64,000 nt of DNA from Microbacterium thalli (GCF_028737325.1 NZ_JAQZCH010000001.1:974732-1038731), one strand, 5' to 3'. Positions 18,401 through 27,323 are shown, counted from the first letter of the stretch. Notes: generated by a model not told the origin, from the letters alone. Numbers and translations: made by a program.

Positions 18401-19684
18401 CTACAGCGCTTCGGCAACGGCTGCGGCGGTTGCGAGCCAGGCGTCGCGCGTACGTCTCCGCAACGCGTCGAATCGGAGCGGTCCGGCCTTGAGGGCGGGA
18501 TCGAACGGAATCATCTGCACAGCGCGCACGTGATCCCGGAATCCGTCCGCGATGCGGAACGCGGCAGCGGCTGAGGGCTCCGACTGGGTCACGACGACGA
18601 CCGCCCGGTCGGCGAGGAGGCTGGATCGCTCGTCGCGTCCGCGGAGTGCGTCGAGCAGTAAGGCGGCGGACTCTGCGGACTCGGGTGTCGCGAGCGTCGG
18701 AATGACGAGCTGGTACGAGTTGTCGACCATGCGCAGCCAGCGCTCGGCCGATTCGTCGTTCCCCGAATCGAAGAGGACGAGGCGGTAGAACCGTGCCGCG
18801 ACCTGCATCAGCAGGTCGAACTCGGCCGATGCGATGCGCTGATCGGTCGCGAGCAGCTCCGGGTTCGAGCGAAGCACGTCGTAGCGGTCCGAGGCTTGGT
18901 GGTGCACGAAGCGAGTGATGTCGGAGATCCCGGCGCCGAGTGCGAGCAGGCGGGATGCCTCGGGCAGCAGGTCGCGCAACGTTGTGTCGTAGAGGCCTTG
19001 CTCGGTGCGCCACCCGAGCGTTCCACGGGTGTCGTTGTTGTCCCACGCGAGCACATTGCCGCCGCCCTCGCGGGCGTAGACCGCCGAGAGCATCGCGGTG
19101 GTCATGGTCTTGCCGACGCCGCCTTTGCCGTTTGCGATCGCAATCGTGCGGCATCCGGCCCACTGCCTCGACACGACGGACGTCCACTCTGTGCGCTGAC
19201 GCTCGGCCGCCGAGGGCTTGATTGTGATCCCCAACCGCTGCGCGAATCGTCGCCAACCACCCGCGCCTGTGGTGAGACCGGATGCCGGTGCGAGGAAGGA
19301 GGGGCGAGCGGGCGGCTCCGCAGCCGCCGTGTCGGGGGTGTCCGGCGCGGTCGGCTGCGGAGCTTCTTCGCTCACCTCCTCTCCATACGTCGTTGTCGGG
19401 GTGGTCGCGGTGGCGACCGGTTCCGCGGGCTCGAGGGGTGTGAGGTGCCCGTCCGGCGCGACGAGTAGGCGGTGGTCGCCTCGATCGCCCGAGGTGATCA
19501 GTTCGACGGTCGCTCCCGTGCGCTTGGCTTCGTCAGTCGCGCGTCTGACGATCGCGTGCCGCACGTCTTCGTCGGGGGCTGCGGGGATCGACTCCGCATG
19601 ACCGTCCAGCGTGACGAAAGTCACGTGTGCGCCGCTCACCGTCGCGTACGCGCGGGGGTAGGTGATGATCGTGCTCATGCTCAC
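18401..19684 (-). CDS. ParA/MinD-like ATPase of the transfer operon
   Basis: A 427-residue protein whose C-terminal half is a deviant-Walker ParA/MinD ATPase (NGKGGVGKT at 185-193, then a DNND switch). The first 100 residues form a separate small domain, followed by a Pro/Thr/Ala-rich linker (85-135). Such proteins are regular members of actinobacterial type IV secretion operons between the coupling protein and the VirB4-like gene, where they may position the machine or the DNA; no ParB gene is nearby, so plasmid partition is less likely. GTG 19684 overlaps the upstream stop; ATG 19678 is an alternative. Confidence 0.82.
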   Translation of the reverse strand: MSMSTIITYPRAYATVSGAHVTFVTLDGHAESIPAAPDEDVRHAIVRRATDEAKRTGATVELITSGDRGDHRLLVAPDGHLTPLEPAEPVATATTPTTTYGEEVSEEAPQPTAPDTPDTAAAEPPARPSFLAPASGLTTGAGGWRRFAQRLGITIKPSAAERQRTEWTSVVSRQWAGCRTIAIANGKGGVGKTMTTAMLSAVYAREGGGNVLAWDNNDTRGTLGWRTEQGLYDTTLRDLLPEASRLLALGAGISDITRFVHHQASDRYDVLRSNPELLATDQRIASAEFDLLMQVAARFYRLVLFDSGNDESAERWLRMVDNSYQLVIPTLATPESAESAALLLDALRGRDERSSLLADRAVVVVTQSEPSAAAAFRIADGFRDHVRAVQMIPFDPALKAGPLRFDALRRRTRDAWLATAAAVAEAL

Positions 19685-21291
19685 TGCTCCTCGGTGTTCT
19701 CGCGAGGTCCGGCAGTGAGCCAGCCCTCGATCCCGGTGTCGATCTCACGTGTTTCCGGCCACAGCGTGTCGAGCGTCGCCGCGTCGATCGCGCGGACGTC
19801 GGTCTCTTCGCGGTCCGCCGGGGCCAACGCATCGTCGGTTGCGAACAACTCGTACTCCCACTCGGTCGACGTCGCGAAGCAGTCGACGAGGTAGGAGTAT
19901 TGACCGACGTACGCGAGGAATTCGCCCTTGCGCAGATGCCGAGCCATCTCGACGTGCGGCGCCGGCAGGTTGAGTCGCGCGCGAAGCGCCGCTTGCTCCT
20001 GGCTGTTCACACGGAAGATGAACTTGTTCTCGATGTCGCCGACGATCGAGTACGCGAGTGACCGCTCGAGCGATCCTTCGTCGCCGACGGCGTCGAGGTC
20101 GCCCATCTTGTGCAGGATGACGATGTTGCTGATGCCGTAGTGGCGCGAAAGCTTCAGCCACTGCTGGAACATCTGCAGCGACGAGAGCGACGTCATGTCG
20201 CGCCAGCCCTCCTCGCGGACGACGTAGCGCGTGCGATGCGCGGCGCGGTCGGAGATCACGGCCTGGATCCACGCCGTCGAGCACACCTGCGTGAGCTGCG
20301 CGGCAAGATCGCCGCGCGCGAAGAGCTCGGACGTGTCGGTGACGACGATCGGCGCTTCCTGGTCGAACTCCACGGTGGACTCGTCTTCGAAGAGGCCTGA
20401 CAGGTCTCCCTCGACAAGCCGGCGCAGCACGAACCGCGGCTGAATCGCGCCCTCGGCGGCGTGGAACGCGGCATCCGTCTCACCCGCGATCTCGCCGAGC
20501 TCCTCGAACACTCCGCGCAACGTCGGGTGGTCGTCCGTGCGGAGAATGCAGCGGTCAAGCGCATCGAGTAGGGCTGCGTGCTCGACCGCCGACAGACGTG
20601 CGCCGAGAGTCATCTCGATGAGCGCGATCAGCGTGCCGATGCGCCGCTGCTTCACCATCTGCTCGTGCTGCTCGTCCGTCGCGCCCGTTCGTCGCGGACC
20701 GCGGTCGAGCGGGTTCAGCCGCGTGCCTGTGCCTCCGCCGAGTCGGATCACCCGACCGCCGGGAATCGCCTCGGCCACCGCCACCCACTCGCCCTTGGGA
20801 TCGGAGGGGACAACCACCTGATGCCCGAACGCGATCGACCTCGTCACGAGCGTCTTCACGGTCGCGGACTTGCCACCGCGGTACGCACCCAACACGAGGA
20901 TGTTCGTCGAGAAGGTGCCTCGCTCGGACGAGTCGACGTACGCCTCCCACGGCGAGAAGTGCCACAACGCGTCGGCGTTGAGGTCGACGCCGAGGATCGG
21001 CCCGCGATGACCGAGCCCAGAATCGGCGACGAACGGGTAGATGCCCGCGATGTGCTGCGACGTCGCCTGGTGCGGTGGGATCCACGCCTTCGCGAGGTTC
21101 CAGTAGCCGCCGCGCACCAGCCCCGGCCCAAACGGCCCCGGAACAGCGGCTTCAGGTAGCCCGCGATCGCGTCGGGACGTCCGCGTGGGCTTCTGGTCCT
21201 GTCGAGTGCGGTTGATCTCGCGCTGCAGATCGCGCTTCTCGCGCCGACTGAGCTCGACGGGAGTGAAGGATGCCGCGTGCCTGACCATCAC
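19681..21291 (-). CDS. VirB4/TraC-like conjugation ATPase (ATP-binding half)
   Basis: A 536-residue soluble ATPase with Walker A GAYRGGKS at 135-142, the following VVVPSDPKGEW segment, and a late acidic strand preceding the MTSLSSLQMFQQWLKLSRHY region typical of the VirB4/TraC C-terminal domain. It powers assembly and substrate movement in type IV secretion. In actinobacteria VirB4 function is often split: the upstream SCO6880 protein supplies the N-terminal half and this protein the motor half. The two genes overlap by 4 bases, supporting stoichiometric production. The basic N-terminus (residues 1-45) is probably disordered. Confidence 0.82.
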   Translation of the reverse strand: MMVRHAASFTPVELSRREKRDLQREINRTRQDQKPTRTSRRDRGLPEAAVPGPFGPGLVRGGYWNLAKAWIPPHQATSQHIAGIYPFVADSGLGHRGPILGVDLNADALWHFSPWEAYVDSSERGTFSTNILVLGAYRGGKSATVKTLVTRSIAFGHQVVVPSDPKGEWVAVAEAIPGGRVIRLGGGTGTRLNPLDRGPRRTGATDEQHEQMVKQRRIGTLIALIEMTLGARLSAVEHAALLDALDRCILRTDDHPTLRGVFEELGEIAGETDAAFHAAEGAIQPRFVLRRLVEGDLSGLFEDESTVEFDQEAPIVVTDTSELFARGDLAAQLTQVCSTAWIQAVISDRAAHRTRYVVREEGWRDMTSLSSLQMFQQWLKLSRHYGISNIVILHKMGDLDAVGDEGSLERSLAYSIVGDIENKFIFRVNSQEQAALRARLNLPAPHVEMARHLRKGEFLAYVGQYSYLVDCFATSTEWEYELFATDDALAPADREETDVRAIDAATLDTLWPETREIDTGIEGWLTAGPRENTEEQ

Positions 21292-22781
21292 TTCATTCCC
21301 ATCCCGATCGGCAGCGCGTTGACCATGAGCGCCTCGGCCTGCTGGCAGTAGAGAACCTGCGCCTCCATGCCCGCGCGCGAGAGCGCGTTGCGCATCCCGG
21401 CGATGGCCTGGTCGAGGCGTTCCTCATCGGGCGCGGTGACGGTGAGGTAGGCGCCGTACTGGAACTCGCCGTGGCCGCGTGCGATCTCCTGCTCGCGCTG
21501 CTCGAGGGCGCGCCAGTCCGCGGCATCCGCGGCCGATCCGTCGGCGCCGCGCTTCGCCCGCAGCGACTCGTTGCCCCGCCACACCTTCTTCTCATCGCGG
21601 ATGCGCTTGAGCGCCTTCCCTACGGGCACCGGGGTGAGGACGATCGAGAAGATGTGCGTGATCGCTTCGCCGGTGTGCGGATGCCGCGCGAACACGACAG
21701 GGGAGAGGAACCCGACGGGTGAGTCGGACCGTGGCCACTCGTGCACCCACATCGTCGTGTGCACGCCCGAATCGGTGACGACGATGCCGTTGCGCCCCTT
21801 CGGTTCCTCGAGGTACATCGGCCCGACGGCCACGGGATCGACGCCGGCGACGGCCTCCGGCCGGTTCTGGACAGTGGAAGCGAACTCCGGATCGAAGGCG
21901 AGCCGCCCGAGCGCGGCGACGTCTCGTGGGGAGAGCCAGCGACGGACCGTGATCTTCGCGGACGTCAGGGCGTCCGCGAGATTCCCCGCTTCGATCTGCG
22001 CGAGCGTGACGATCGCCTCCTTCCCGCCGCCGAGCGCTTTGAGCTGGCCGCCGAGAACGACGAGGTCGAGGGTGAGGACGATGTAGTTGCGGTGGGCGAC
22101 TTCGAACCGTTCGGACAGGTCCATCACGTCCTGGTAATTGTGCGCGACGGGGGAGTCGGCGCTCAGGTTCTGGACTCGGTGTACGGTGTCGTAGTGCTCT
22201 CGGGCGGCGCGGATCGTCGTCGGCAGTGTGCGCTCTTGCAGCGTGACCCGCTTCACGCCCGGGCGTTGCGTAAACGGGCCGAGCACGCGGTCGAACTGCT
22301 CCGCGAGGTCGAACCGTTCCGGCAGGTCGTGCATGAGGAACCCCTGCACTTCGAGCTCCGCGATCACGGATACCGATCGGTCTTGCGGGTTGTAGGCTGC
22401 CGCGACGTTGTTGACGTCCCAGAGTTGGATCGAGGCGCGCGTGCCGGGCAGGTTGAGCGTGCCGGTCAGCCGTGGTCGCTCAGGGCGGAACTTCTCCGTC
22501 GTGGCGCCGGTCGCGTGGCGGACCTGCTTCATGAGCCACAGTCCCGCCATCCTCGGCGTCGACATCCCGCGGATCGTCGTCAGCGCGGTGATGCCGAACG
22601 CGAGGTAGATCGGAGCGCCGTAGAGGAGCCCCAGCGGGCCGAAGCGGTTCACGAAGATGAGCAGCGCGACTGCGGCGGTCGTGATGAACGTGAGCTGCCA
22701 CGGATCCATGCCCATGACGACGCCCTGTCGCGAGCGGCGAGGCAGGCGGACGGGACGCGCGTACTCGGTGGACTCGGTCAT
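21288..22781 (-). CDS. SCO6880-family type IV secretion protein
   Basis: A 497-residue protein of the SCO6880 family, named for a Streptomyces gene. A basic start is followed by two membrane helices (about residues 28-45 and 50-68), the PrgI-like part, and then a cytoplasmic domain that resembles the N-terminal half of VirB4. No Walker motif is present, as expected. Phrases such as SVSVIAELEVQGF and HNYQDVMDLSERFEVAHRNY are characteristic. It probably anchors the VirB4-like motor encoded next to it at the membrane. It overlaps both neighbours by 4 bases. Confidence 0.85.
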   Translation of the reverse strand: MTESTEYARPVRLPRRSRQGVVMGMDPWQLTFITTAAVALLIFVNRFGPLGLLYGAPIYLAFGITALTTIRGMSTPRMAGLWLMKQVRHATGATTEKFRPERPRLTGTLNLPGTRASIQLWDVNNVAAAYNPQDRSVSVIAELEVQGFLMHDLPERFDLAEQFDRVLGPFTQRPGVKRVTLQERTLPTTIRAAREHYDTVHRVQNLSADSPVAHNYQDVMDLSERFEVAHRNYIVLTLDLVVLGGQLKALGGGKEAIVTLAQIEAGNLADALTSAKITVRRWLSPRDVAALGRLAFDPEFASTVQNRPEAVAGVDPVAVGPMYLEEPKGRNGIVVTDSGVHTTMWVHEWPRSDSPVGFLSPVVFARHPHTGEAITHIFSIVLTPVPVGKALKRIRDEKKVWRGNESLRAKRGADGSAADAADWRALEQREQEIARGHGEFQYGAYLTVTAPDEERLDQAIAGMRNALSRAGMEAQVLYCQQAEALMVNALPIGMGMK

Positions 22782-24268
22782 GAAGAACTCCGATCAGGCT
22801 TGGCGACGGATGTGGATTGGGGAGAGCGGGGTGGGGATGCCGCGGGCTGTGGCGTCGGCGTCTGGGCGGTGCCGGGCGTCGTGGGCGGGTGGGGAGCGGT
22901 CGGTTGCGGGGAGCGCGTGGTGGCGGCTTGCGCTCGAGCCGGTGCCGAGCCACCTTGCGCTGCCACGCCTGTCGTTTCGGGGGCCGTGGCCGGCTTCGAG
23001 GTCGGTGACGTCGAGCCGGGACGAGAGTTCGAGGAGTGCATGCCCGAGGGGAGCGATCCGAGCCGTGTCGGGATCCGCGCGGCCGAGCGCGCCGCGCCCG
23101 CGGCCATGCGTCCGCCGTGCGAGCCAAGTCGCGAACCGATGCCGTCTGCGGCGACGGCCCCCGCGAAGCTGAACAGCCCGAAGATCGCGAAGGGCGCAAA
23201 CGCGACGAGCACGAGCCCGACGATGAGGGGCCACGACTGCGGGTTCCAGATCGTCTTCACGGATGCCAGGCCGTTGATGATCAGCGTGACGAAGCCGATC
23301 GTGAGCGGGCCGGTCAGCAGTAGCACGAAGATCGCGGACACGTAGCGGACCACCCACTGGGGTCCGATCCCGCGCACGGGGAACAGCATCCAGGCGACCG
23401 GACCCACCATGATGAGGGCGGCGAGCACGATGTTGCGGAAGGCGAAGACGAGCATCAGCAGCAGCATTCCGAGCATGAGCAGGAGGTGGATGAGGAAGGC
23501 GAAGAAGTAGTTCGCTTGGCCGCCGGCCCACATCACCGACTGCAACGTCGAGTACAGGCCGTCGCGGCCGTCCTGCGCCATGATGTACCAGGTCATGTCG
23601 TCGACGGCGTTGAGTAGGTGCCCGGTGAACCACAGCGAGATCGGCACCGCGGGGACCGCTATGAACGATCGCACGAGCGCACCGACGAGTTCTTCTCTGT
23701 CGCCGGACACGACGGCCGCGGCGATCGCCCACACCATCGCGCCGAAGGTGACCACGAGGATCGCCCACTGCCAGAAGGACCACTGGTCGACGGCGGCCGT
23801 CCACAGCAACGTGGACGTGTCGAAGCGCATGTTGTCGGCGACGAGGAACATCATGCCGGTGGCGGCGAGGGCCATGCCCCGCCCGGCATTCTCGAACGTG
23901 ACGCACACGGCGTCGCCCAAGCTGCAGCCGTACTTGACGATGAGAGCGCGACCGCCGTCAGCCTGAATTGCCTGCACGTGGCCTTCGTAGGTCGTGCAGA
24001 CGGTCGTCCGCGCTCCGTCGATCGAGACGCCCACAAAGCACTGCTGTGCGGTGACGTTGTTCGGGTCGTTCGGCGTGCAGGTGACCTGATCGCTTGCGCG
24101 TTGACAGTCGACGTCGAAGGCCGGCGCCGACCACGGCTCGCCGCTCACGGCATCCATCGGGACGATCCGCGCGGCGTCCGTTTCGACGGCGTGCGCGCCG
24201 GAGCCCGACCCGAGGATGAGCAGCAGCCCGACCACGAAGCCGATCCGGAGAGCGCGCGTGATGTTCAT
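22778..24268 (-). CDS. VirB6/TrbL-like polytopic channel protein
   Basis: The 496-residue protein starts at ATG 24268, whose A overlaps the upstream TGA; the longer frame to 24370 reads through the previous gene and is rejected. A signal peptide (ALRIGFVVGLLLILG then an AHA cleavage-type site) is followed by an extracytoplasmic loop with several Cys residues, and then at least six hydrophobic segments between residues 165 and 395. The last 100 residues are Pro/Thr/Ala-rich and cytoplasmic. This matches the VirB6/TrbL class that forms the inner-membrane part of the DNA channel. Confidence 0.78.
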   Translation of the reverse strand: MNITRALRIGFVVGLLLILGSGSGAHAVETDAARIVPMDAVSGEPWSAPAFDVDCQRASDQVTCTPNDPNNVTAQQCFVGVSIDGARTTVCTTYEGHVQAIQADGGRALIVKYGCSLGDAVCVTFENAGRGMALAATGMMFLVADNMRFDTSTLLWTAAVDQWSFWQWAILVVTFGAMVWAIAAAVVSGDREELVGALVRSFIAVPAVPISLWFTGHLLNAVDDMTWYIMAQDGRDGLYSTLQSVMWAGGQANYFFAFLIHLLLMLGMLLLMLVFAFRNIVLAALIMVGPVAWMLFPVRGIGPQWVVRYVSAIFVLLLTGPLTIGFVTLIINGLASVKTIWNPQSWPLIVGLVLVAFAPFAIFGLFSFAGAVAADGIGSRLGSHGGRMAAGAARSAARIPTRLGSLPSGMHSSNSRPGSTSPTSKPATAPETTGVAAQGGSAPARAQAATTRSPQPTAPHPPTTPGTAQTPTPQPAASPPRSPQSTSVAKPDRSSS

Positions 24269-24564
24269 CAGAATCCGAAGTCGAAGTTCACGAACCACGC
24301 GAAGAGGCCGGATGCCGCACCGAGCACGGCCGCGGCGATGAAGATCCAGAGGATGTTCTCGCCGGCCCACGTGCGCACGCGATCGGACGCGAGGCCGCGG
24401 AACGCGAGCGCTGCGCCGGCGATGATGAGCATGATCAGCACGACGAGCATCGCCCCCGCGAGGATGTACGACGCGATGACTTGGAAGCCCTGGAAGAACG
24501 GGGCGGAGAAGTCCGGTTGGATGTCGGGAACATCGACATCCGTCGGCACGGTGTGAATGGACAT
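24268..24564 (-). CDS. Small two-helix membrane protein (VirB2/TrbC-like position)
   Basis: A 98-residue protein with two hydrophobic helices (about 28-52 and 70-90) separated by a short basic loop containing ASDRVRTWAGENI. Size, topology and place just before the VirB6-like gene resemble VirB2/TrbC-class pilins or the small membrane proteins that replace them in Gram-positive elements. There is no classical signal-peptidase cleavage site at the N-terminus, so it may stay in the membrane as a channel subunit. Its stop overlaps the next start by one base. Confidence 0.7.
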   Translation of the reverse strand: MSIHTVPTDVDVPDIQPDFSAPFFQGFQVIASYILAGAMLVVLIMLIIAGAALAFRGLASDRVRTWAGENILWIFIAAAVLGAASGLFAWFVNFDFGF

Positions 24565-24583
24565 GATCGTTCTCCTTCGTTGA

Positions 24584-25198
24584 CTACTTCAGGGGGAGGC
24601 CGAGGTTGGCCATGAATGGTTCGGGGTCGATGCGCACGCCGGAGTCGCGGACCTCGAAGTGCAGGTGACAGCCGCTCGACCGGCCGGTCGAGCCTTCGGC
24701 GCCGAGTGGCGTGCCGGCGGACACCTCGTCGCCGACGCCTACGCGGAGCGACTCCCACTGCATGTGTCCGTAGATGGTGAGCAGGCCGCCGCGGTGGTCG
24801 ATGACGACGGCGTTGCCGTAGTCGAAGTACGCGCCGGCGACCGTCACGCGGCCCGGTCCGGCTGCGAAGACGGTCGCACCGCAGGGCTGGTCCATGTCGT
24901 AACCGCGGTGGTCAGACTTGCAGTAGCTGCACCCCTCAACTGGGTGATAACCGAACCCGCGTCCCTTCGAATAGTCACCCGCGAGCGGGTAGCCCCACTC
25001 TCCGCTGACCGCAGGAAGCTCCGTATCCTTCACGGGTTCGTTCGCCGTCGCGCTGGCGCCGGAGATCGCGAACGGGATTGCGATGAGCGGCGTGAGGATG
25101 AACCCCGTGCCGAGCAGGAAGACGAGGAGCGCCCCTACCAGGATCTTCCGACCAGTCCTCGTGTTGAGGGCTGCGGCGGCGATCACCGGGGCTTCCAT
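24584..25198 (-). CDS. M23-family cell-wall endopeptidase of the transfer system
   Basis: A 204-residue protein with a membrane anchor (about residues 19-46) and an M23 (LytM) domain. The zinc ligands are visible: H97 and D101 in HRGYDMD and the HLH pair H178/H180 in HLHFE. Such enzymes open peptidoglycan locally so that the secretion channel can cross the wall. The domain also carries four cysteines (90, 93, 106, 177) near the active site, which could form disulfides outside the cell. It stops 19 bases before the two-helix gene and is separated by one base from the upstream gene. Confidence 0.88.
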   Translation of the reverse strand: MEAPVIAAAALNTRTGRKILVGALLVFLLGTGFILTPLIAIPFAISGASATANEPVKDTELPAVSGEWGYPLAGDYSKGRGFGYHPVEGCSYCKSDHRGYDMDQPCGATVFAAGPGRVTVAGAYFDYGNAVVIDHRGGLLTIYGHMQWESLRVGVGDEVSAGTPLGAEGSTGRSSGCHLHFEVRDSGVRIDPEPFMANLGLPLK

Positions 25199-25199
25199 G

Positions 25200-25946
25200 T
25201 CAGGGCTCCAACGGCTCCGTGAAGTAGCGGACGACCTTGCAGTCTCCTGACCGCTGGTCGGTGTCGGGGGTGGGTACCGATGCCGCGCCGCACAGCACCT
25301 GCACGCTCACGCGCACGTGGTCGTCGTACGAGGTCTCGCCGCCGGATCCGTCGGACCGGGTGAAGCTCAGCGTGACATCGGCGGTGCCGATGGACATGTC
25401 GCCGGACTCGTCGTCTGTCACCGGGACGTCGGTGACGTCACTGGTGACGACGGCGACAACGCGGCCGTCTTCGCCCGCGAGCGAGTCCCATTCGTCTTGC
25501 GGGAAAACGACGCCTTGCCGCAGCTCGGTCTGCGAGTCGGTCATCGCGGCGATCTGGTCAGCCTCGTTGGTGAACCGGGTATCGGGCGTGAACCACGTGT
25601 CGAGGTAGTCGAGCCACTCCTCGCGCGTGCTCTTGGTCGTGTCGAAGGTGGATGCCGCCGCAAGCGCCGCGCGAATGTATGTGTCGGCATCAGTGGTGAT
25701 CGGTTCGGGCGTCCATCCGCGGTCGGCGGCGGTCGGGTCGACGACCGTGCCAGTGGGTTCGGGATCCGGCGCGACAGGCGGCGTGGGGTCCGCGGAGGCA
25801 GTGCCTCCGATGGCCTCCGATGGTGTCGGCGTCGGCCGCGCGATCAGCGCGCTCACGATGATCGCGACGATTCCGGCGAGTAGCACGAGGCCGCCGATGA
25901 TCGCCCACGCGACTCCGCGGCGTCCCGAACTCTGGCTCATCATCAC
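25200..25946 (-). CDS. Membrane-anchored VirB8/TcpC-like candidate
   Basis: A 248-residue bitopic protein: a hydrophobic helix at about 12-35, a Pro/Thr-rich spacer (36-80), and an extracytoplasmic domain of about 165 residues beginning ADTYIRAALAAASTFDTT. The helical start and following strands (GRVVAVVTSDVTDV, then GTADVTLSF, then HVRVSVQVLC) suggest an NTF2-like fold as in VirB8 and TcpC, which scaffold the channel. That assignment is structural guesswork from pattern. GTG 25946 is the first start; ATG codons at 25943 and 25940 are alternatives. It overlaps no gene but lies 3 bases after the preceding stop. Confidence 0.65.
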   Translation of the reverse strand: MMMSQSSGRRGVAWAIIGGLVLLAGIVAIIVSALIARPTPTPSEAIGGTASADPTPPVAPDPEPTGTVVDPTAADRGWTPEPITTDADTYIRAALAAASTFDTTKSTREEWLDYLDTWFTPDTRFTNEADQIAAMTDSQTELRQGVVFPQDEWDSLAGEDGRVVAVVTSDVTDVPVTDDESGDMSIGTADVTLSFTRSDGSGGETSYDDHVRVSVQVLCGAASVPTPDTDQRSGDCKVVRYFTEPLEP

Positions 25947-25949
25947 CGG

Positions 25950-26240
25950 TCAGGCCTCCTGATCTTTCAGGACGGCCACCGGGCACGGGTGGAAGGGCTC
26001 GCGCGTCGGTCGCCGTGTCGGCATCCTAAGCACGTCGACGGGCGCGCGATAGCGCCTTTTGTCGAGGATGTGGATAACCGACGAGGAATCGATGCACGTG
26101 GAGGAGGGGATGGTTTGGGGTCGCACTGAGGTGCCGTTGACGCCGTTGATCCGGTCGCGACCCGCGCGCCGCGCGAACTGCGCCGTGCCGCGCATGGTGC
26201 GCTTCGTGGCTGCGGAAGTTCGCCGACTGGACATGCCCAC
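25950..26240 (-). CDS. Small basic protein, first gene of the transfer operon
   Basis: A 96-residue frame (94 from ATG 26234) immediately upstream of the VirB8-like gene and just downstream of the promoter at 26243-26272. It is Arg/Thr/Ser-rich with the phrase KRRYRAPVDVLRMPTRRP and ends in a possible short helix. No family was recognised. Support for its reality is position (3 bases from the next start, first frame after a good promoter) and lack of any competing frame. It could instead be an untranslated leader. Confidence 0.45.
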   Translation of the reverse strand: MGMSSRRTSAATKRTMRGTAQFARRAGRDRINGVNGTSVRPQTIPSSTCIDSSSVIHILDKRRYRAPVDVLRMPTRRPTREPFHPCPVAVLKDQEA

Positions 26241-26242
26241 AC

Positions 26243-26272
26243 GGTATAGCAGTGTGCACGAAAAGTAAACAA
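26243..26272 (-). promoter_or_regulatory. Probable promoter of the transfer operon
   Basis: Read on the minus strand, TTGTTT (26267-26272) and TATACC (26243-26248) are separated by 18 bases, with a TG two bases before the -10 box (extended -10). It lies just upstream of the first operon gene and in the space divergent from the winged-helix regulator, which probably controls it. Confidence 0.6.
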
Positions 26273-26326
26273 CTAAATTGTGTGCTTTGCTGGACTTCGA
26301 GTTGAGCGTTGCGCGAGACTTAGAGC

Positions 26327-26650
26327 ATGCCTCGTCTCGCGCAACCAGCGGGCTCGGAAGATGCCCAGGATCCGATCGGTCTTCTCGGCAACCTCGTCAA
26401 GGCGGCGATCCTCCGTTACCTGCGCTCGAACCCCGACGTCACGGTCGGTCCGATCTGCGATGCGCTGGATCTTGGCCCGACGACGGTGCAGCCGCGGCTG
26501 AACGAGCTCGAGGCTGCCGGCCTCGTCATCGCCGACCCGCCGATGGTGCCGGGGGAGTCGCGGAAGGGTGTTTGGGTCAAATACAGCGCGGACAACGAGG
26601 CGATCACTGACCTGTACCTGCGCCTGGGGCTGGCGATCGGGGAGTTCTGA
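26327..26650 (+). CDS. Winged-helix regulator divergent from the transfer operon
   Basis: A 107-residue DNA-binding protein. Residues 18-95 form a winged helix: LVKAAILRYLRSNPDV, then helix-turn-helix GPICDALDLGPTTVQPRLNELEAAGLV and a wing with VWVKYSA. The layout is of the ArsR/MarR superfamily with no metal-binding cysteines. Being divergent from the first transfer gene, with a shared 87-base gap holding the transfer promoter, it is the likely switch for conjugation. The ATG is preceded by a poor ribosome site, so a leaderless message is possible. Confidence 0.8.
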   Translation: MPRLAQPAGSEDAQDPIGLLGNLVKAAILRYLRSNPDVTVGPICDALDLGPTTVQPRLNELEAAGLVIADPPMVPGESRKGVWVKYSADNEAITDLYLRLGLAIGEF

Positions 26651-26674
26651 TCAGTCGCGTGTCTGACGCCCGGA

Positions 26675-26691
26675 GTATGCCTGAGGCATAC
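26675..26691. repeat. Perfect inverted repeat between regulator and next gene
   Basis: GTATGCC-TGA-GGCATAC is a perfect 7+7 dyad with a 3-base centre, 24 bases after the regulator's stop. It could be an operator for the regulator or an RNA hairpin that separates the two genes. Confidence 0.6.
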
Positions 26692-26708
26692 GCAAGGGGG
26701 TGGTCGCA

Positions 26709-27200
26709 GTGGACGGTTGGATGTGGGCGGTGCTCGTCATCGCGACGGCATCGATGGTCGGCCTCGTGTGGTGGAAGCGGCGCGCTCGCCACGTGTATGT
26801 GATCGACCACGTGAAGCTCGAGATGCACCCGGCGTATGTCGTCGAGGACCGCGTGGTCGAGCAGGTCTGGCGTGCGGCGATCTCGATGACGAACACGTCG
26901 CGGCTGCCGCGGTCGCTGCCGGTGCTCGCGGAGCGGGCGACAGCGCGGGCGGGCAGATGCGTCTTCCTCGCCAACGTGTACCTCGATGCGGACGTCCGCG
27001 AACTGAATCCGCGAGCTGTTGCCCTCGCGTGGATTGAGTTCGTGCTCCCTGGGGGTGTGTCGCCGCGCGCTATCGATACCGAGATCCTTGCTGGCGACCG
27101 GCGTCCTCGCCCGCTCCGCTTGCTGGCACGCCTGACACGGCAGCGTGCGCAAATGGTCGGAACGTTGCGGTCTCCGCTTACGCTCCTCGAGCACCGATAA
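26709..27200 (+). CDS. Single-pass membrane protein of unknown function
   Basis: A 163-residue protein with one N-terminal helix (about residues 3-22, ending WWKRR) and a soluble domain starting ARHVYVIDHVKLEM. The domain is beta-rich and carries many Arg residues toward the C-terminus. GTG 26709 was preferred to GTG 26700 because AAGGGGG lies 8 bases upstream. It follows the regulator by 58 bases across the dyad at 26675. No family was recognised; the context suggests an element accessory gene. Confidence 0.6.
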   Translation: MDGWMWAVLVIATASMVGLVWWKRRARHVYVIDHVKLEMHPAYVVEDRVVEQVWRAAISMTNTSRLPRSLPVLAERATARAGRCVFLANVYLDADVRELNPRAVALAWIEFVLPGGVSPRAIDTEILAGDRRPRPLRLLARLTRQRAQMVGTLRSPLTLLEHR

Positions 27201-27323
27201 CGAGGATGGGAGCGTGTCGCGAGGGGGCCAGCATGTCTGGACCCGCGGGTAGCTTGAGCGCGTGATTGAAGACCTCGCCTCGCCGCCCAACTTTGCGCGC
27301 CGCCCATCTGCGGGGGTGTCTCG

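Noticed and set aside
18401..19684. Plasmid partition ParA
   Set aside because: No ParB gene or centromere repeats nearby; the gene is locked into the transfer operon.
22778..24370. Longer start for the VirB6-like protein
   Set aside because: The extra 34 residues are the shadow of the small membrane protein; ATG 24268 gives a proper signal peptide.
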